Of a stretch of 64,000 nt of DNA, positions 62,751 to 64,000 are shown piece by piece. Location of the stretch: NCBI GenBank assembly GCA_039029275.1, contig JBCCGL010000008.1, forward strand, positions 186,001-250,000. Direction: 5' to 3'. The DNA is from JBCCGL01 sp039029275 (GTDB lineage: Bacteria; Pseudomonadota; Gammaproteobacteria; JBCCGL01). Below the pieces are notes generated by a model, which was not told where the DNA came from, made no database searches, and was given only the letters and a program-made list of their open reading frames with translations. The position numbers and the translations under genes are program-made. Position 1 is the stretch's first letter, and every line of letters begins with the position of its first letter.

Positions 62751-64000
62751 ATGGCCAGCGCTCCCCGCAAAATTCTCGTCACCGCAGCCCTACCTTACGC
62801 TAACGGATCGATCCACATCGGTCACATGCTGGGCTACATCCAGACCGATATCTGGGTGCGCTTTCAGCGCCTGCGCGGGCACGATTGCACATGGGCGTGG
62901 GCCGACGATGCACACGGTACCCCAATAATGTTGCGCGCGGAGGCCGACGGTATTTCACCGCAGGAACTGATTGACACGATGAAGGTCGAGCACGAGGCCG
63001 ACTTTAACGACTTTCTGCTCAGCTTCGACAACTTTCACACCACGCATTCGCAAGAGAATCGCGACTGCGCCGAGTTGATCTACACGCGTCTGCGCGACGC
63101 CGGGCACATTGAGCAGCGTACGATCAAGCAGTTGTTTGATCCCGAAAAAGAAATGTTCCTGCCGGATCGCTACGTCAAAGGCACGTGTCCAAACTGTGGC
63201 TCCGAGGATCAATACGGCGACAACTGTGAAGTCTGCGCGGCGACGTACGACGCGACCGATTTGAAAAACCCGCGCTCGATGGTGTCTGATGCGACGCCGG
63301 TCGAAAAAGATTCCGAGCAGTACTTTTTCAAACTTGGGAACTTTGAATCCATGCTCAAGGAGTGGACCCGAGCTGGACAACTGCAGCCAGAAATCACCAA
63401 CAAACTGCAGGAGTGGTTCGAGTCAGGGTTGCAGGATTGGGATATCTCACGCAACGCCCCTTACTGGGGATTCGAGATTCCGGACGCGCCCGGCAAGTAT
63501 TTTTACGTATGGCTGGACGCGCCGATTGGTTACATGGGCAGCCACCGCAATTATTGCGACAGGACGAACGCGGACTTCGATGCCTATTGGTATAACGCCG
63601 ACAAAACTGAGCTGTACAATTTTATCGGAAAGGACATCGCCTATTTTCATTGTCTGTTCTGGCCTGCGATGTTGCATGGAGCGGGTTTTCGCAAGCCCAG
63701 CGCGGTCTACTGCAACGGCTTTCTCACGGTCGATGGCGCCAAGATGTCAAAATCGCGCGGCACATTTATTAAGGCGCGCACTTACCTCGATCATCTCGAC
63801 GCCGAATATCTGCGCTACTACTTTGCTGCTAAGTTAAGTGCGAACGTCGAGGATATCGACCTGAATCTGGAAGACTTCGTCGCGCGCGTGAATTCAGACT
63901 TGGTAGGCAAACTGGTCAACATTGCCAGTCGCTGTCAGGGTTTTATCAACAGTCGTTTTGAAAGCACCTTATCTACCTCGCTGCCGGAGCCCGCGATGTA
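62751..64000 (+). CDS. metG: Methionyl-tRNA synthetase, 3' end beyond window
   Basis: A class I synthetase that charges tRNA-Met and initiator tRNA with methionine. 416 codons lie in the window. The HIGH signature is at 22-25 (IHIGHML) and KMSKS at 331-335; a zinc-binding domain (CPNCGSEDQYGDNCEVC) lies between, as in the E. coli-type enzyme. The sequence is intact up to the window edge; the anticodon-binding and any C-terminal dimerisation domain lie beyond it. The neighbour on the minus strand, mrp, is next to metG in many Gammaproteobacteria. Confidence 0.97.
   Translation, partial: MASAPRKILVTAALPYANGSIHIGHMLGYIQTDIWVRFQRLRGHDCTWAWADDAHGTPIMLRAEADGISPQELIDTMKVEHEADFNDFLLSFDNFHTTHSQENRDCAELIYTRLRDAGHIEQRTIKQLFDPEKEMFLPDRYVKGTCPNCGSEDQYGDNCEVCAATYDATDLKNPRSMVSDATPVEKDSEQYFFKLGNFESMLKEWTRAGQLQPEITNKLQEWFESGLQDWDISRNAPYWGFEIPDAPGKYFYVWLDAPIGYMGSHRNYCDRTNADFDAYWYNADKTELYNFIGKDIAYFHCLFWPAMLHGAGFRKPSAVYCNGFLTVDGAKMSKSRGTFIKARTYLDHLDAEYLRYYFAAKLSANVEDIDLNLEDFVARVNSDLVGKLVNIASRCQGFINSRFESTLSTSLPEPAM

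Overview
The window reads as chromosomal DNA of a free-living gammaproteobacterium of moderately high GC. The ubiquinone block ubiE-ubiJ-ubiB (UbiJ is typical of Gammaproteobacteria), ttcA, uvrD, pepN, an Mrp-type ApbC and metG all fit that group. The glucosylglycerate genes and several betaine- and B12-related modules would suit a marine or saline habitat, but that is inference; no species is assigned.

Layout. 0-5.7 kb: a cut-off MFS transporter, a HugZ-like protein, ttcA, two tandem secreted paralogues of unknown function, an AIM24-like protein and an EEP-fold nuclease or phosphatase. 5.7-13.7 kb (minus): a coiled-coil lipoprotein, uvrD, a small unknown protein, ubiB, ubiJ, ubiE and a DUF971 protein. 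13.9-15.4 kb: a membrane protein carrying an in-frame hexanucleotide repeat. 15.5-19.4 kb: an Old-Yellow-Enzyme/TMADH-like flavoprotein, an XRE-cupin regulator and a Rieske oxygenase, probably for N-methyl (betaine-type) compounds. 19.4-28 kb: a racemase, a GFA protein and five cobamide-synthesis genes (cobO, cbiD, cobK, cobM, cbiA/cobB), interrupted by a methyltransferase, an HExxH protein and a repeat-rich gene-free stretch. 28-35.7 kb: pepN, a DksA-like protein, a cupin, a SulP transporter, an iron-type alcohol dehydrogenase and a LysR regulator. 35.7-36.1 kb: a scar made of a degenerate tRNA-Ser and a frameshifted SDR fragment. 36.1-40.7 kb: a CHASE2-adenylate cyclase, a FecR-like periplasmic protein, an outer-membrane barrel and a caspase-fold protein.

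40.9-47.4 kb is a cobalamin-riboswitch-controlled, fully overlapping operon btuB-btuF-btuC-btuD-cbiZ plus an uncharacterised protein. It complements the de novo genes at 20-28 kb: corrinoids can be imported, and cobinamides remodelled by CbiZ. 48.8-52.6 kb is a glucosylglycerate operon (GpgS synthase, HAD phosphatase, GH13_18 phosphorylase), giving both synthesis and phosphorolytic recovery of a compatible solute. 52.7-54.8 kb holds a membrane LytTR regulator, an outer-membrane barrel and a MAPEG protein.

The strongest candidate for an undescribed system is at 55.5-58.3 kb. A small protein with a Tat-type signal and an almost pure glycine tail is followed by a PqqD-HprK-like kinase fusion and a PF14907-type nucleotidyltransferase that overlap by 4 bp. 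This resembles the HPr-related/PqqD peptide-modification systems known from genome annotation. The window ends with dcd (just downstream of that set), a membrane-anchored unknown, mrp/apbC, a glutamine amidotransferase and the first two thirds of metG.
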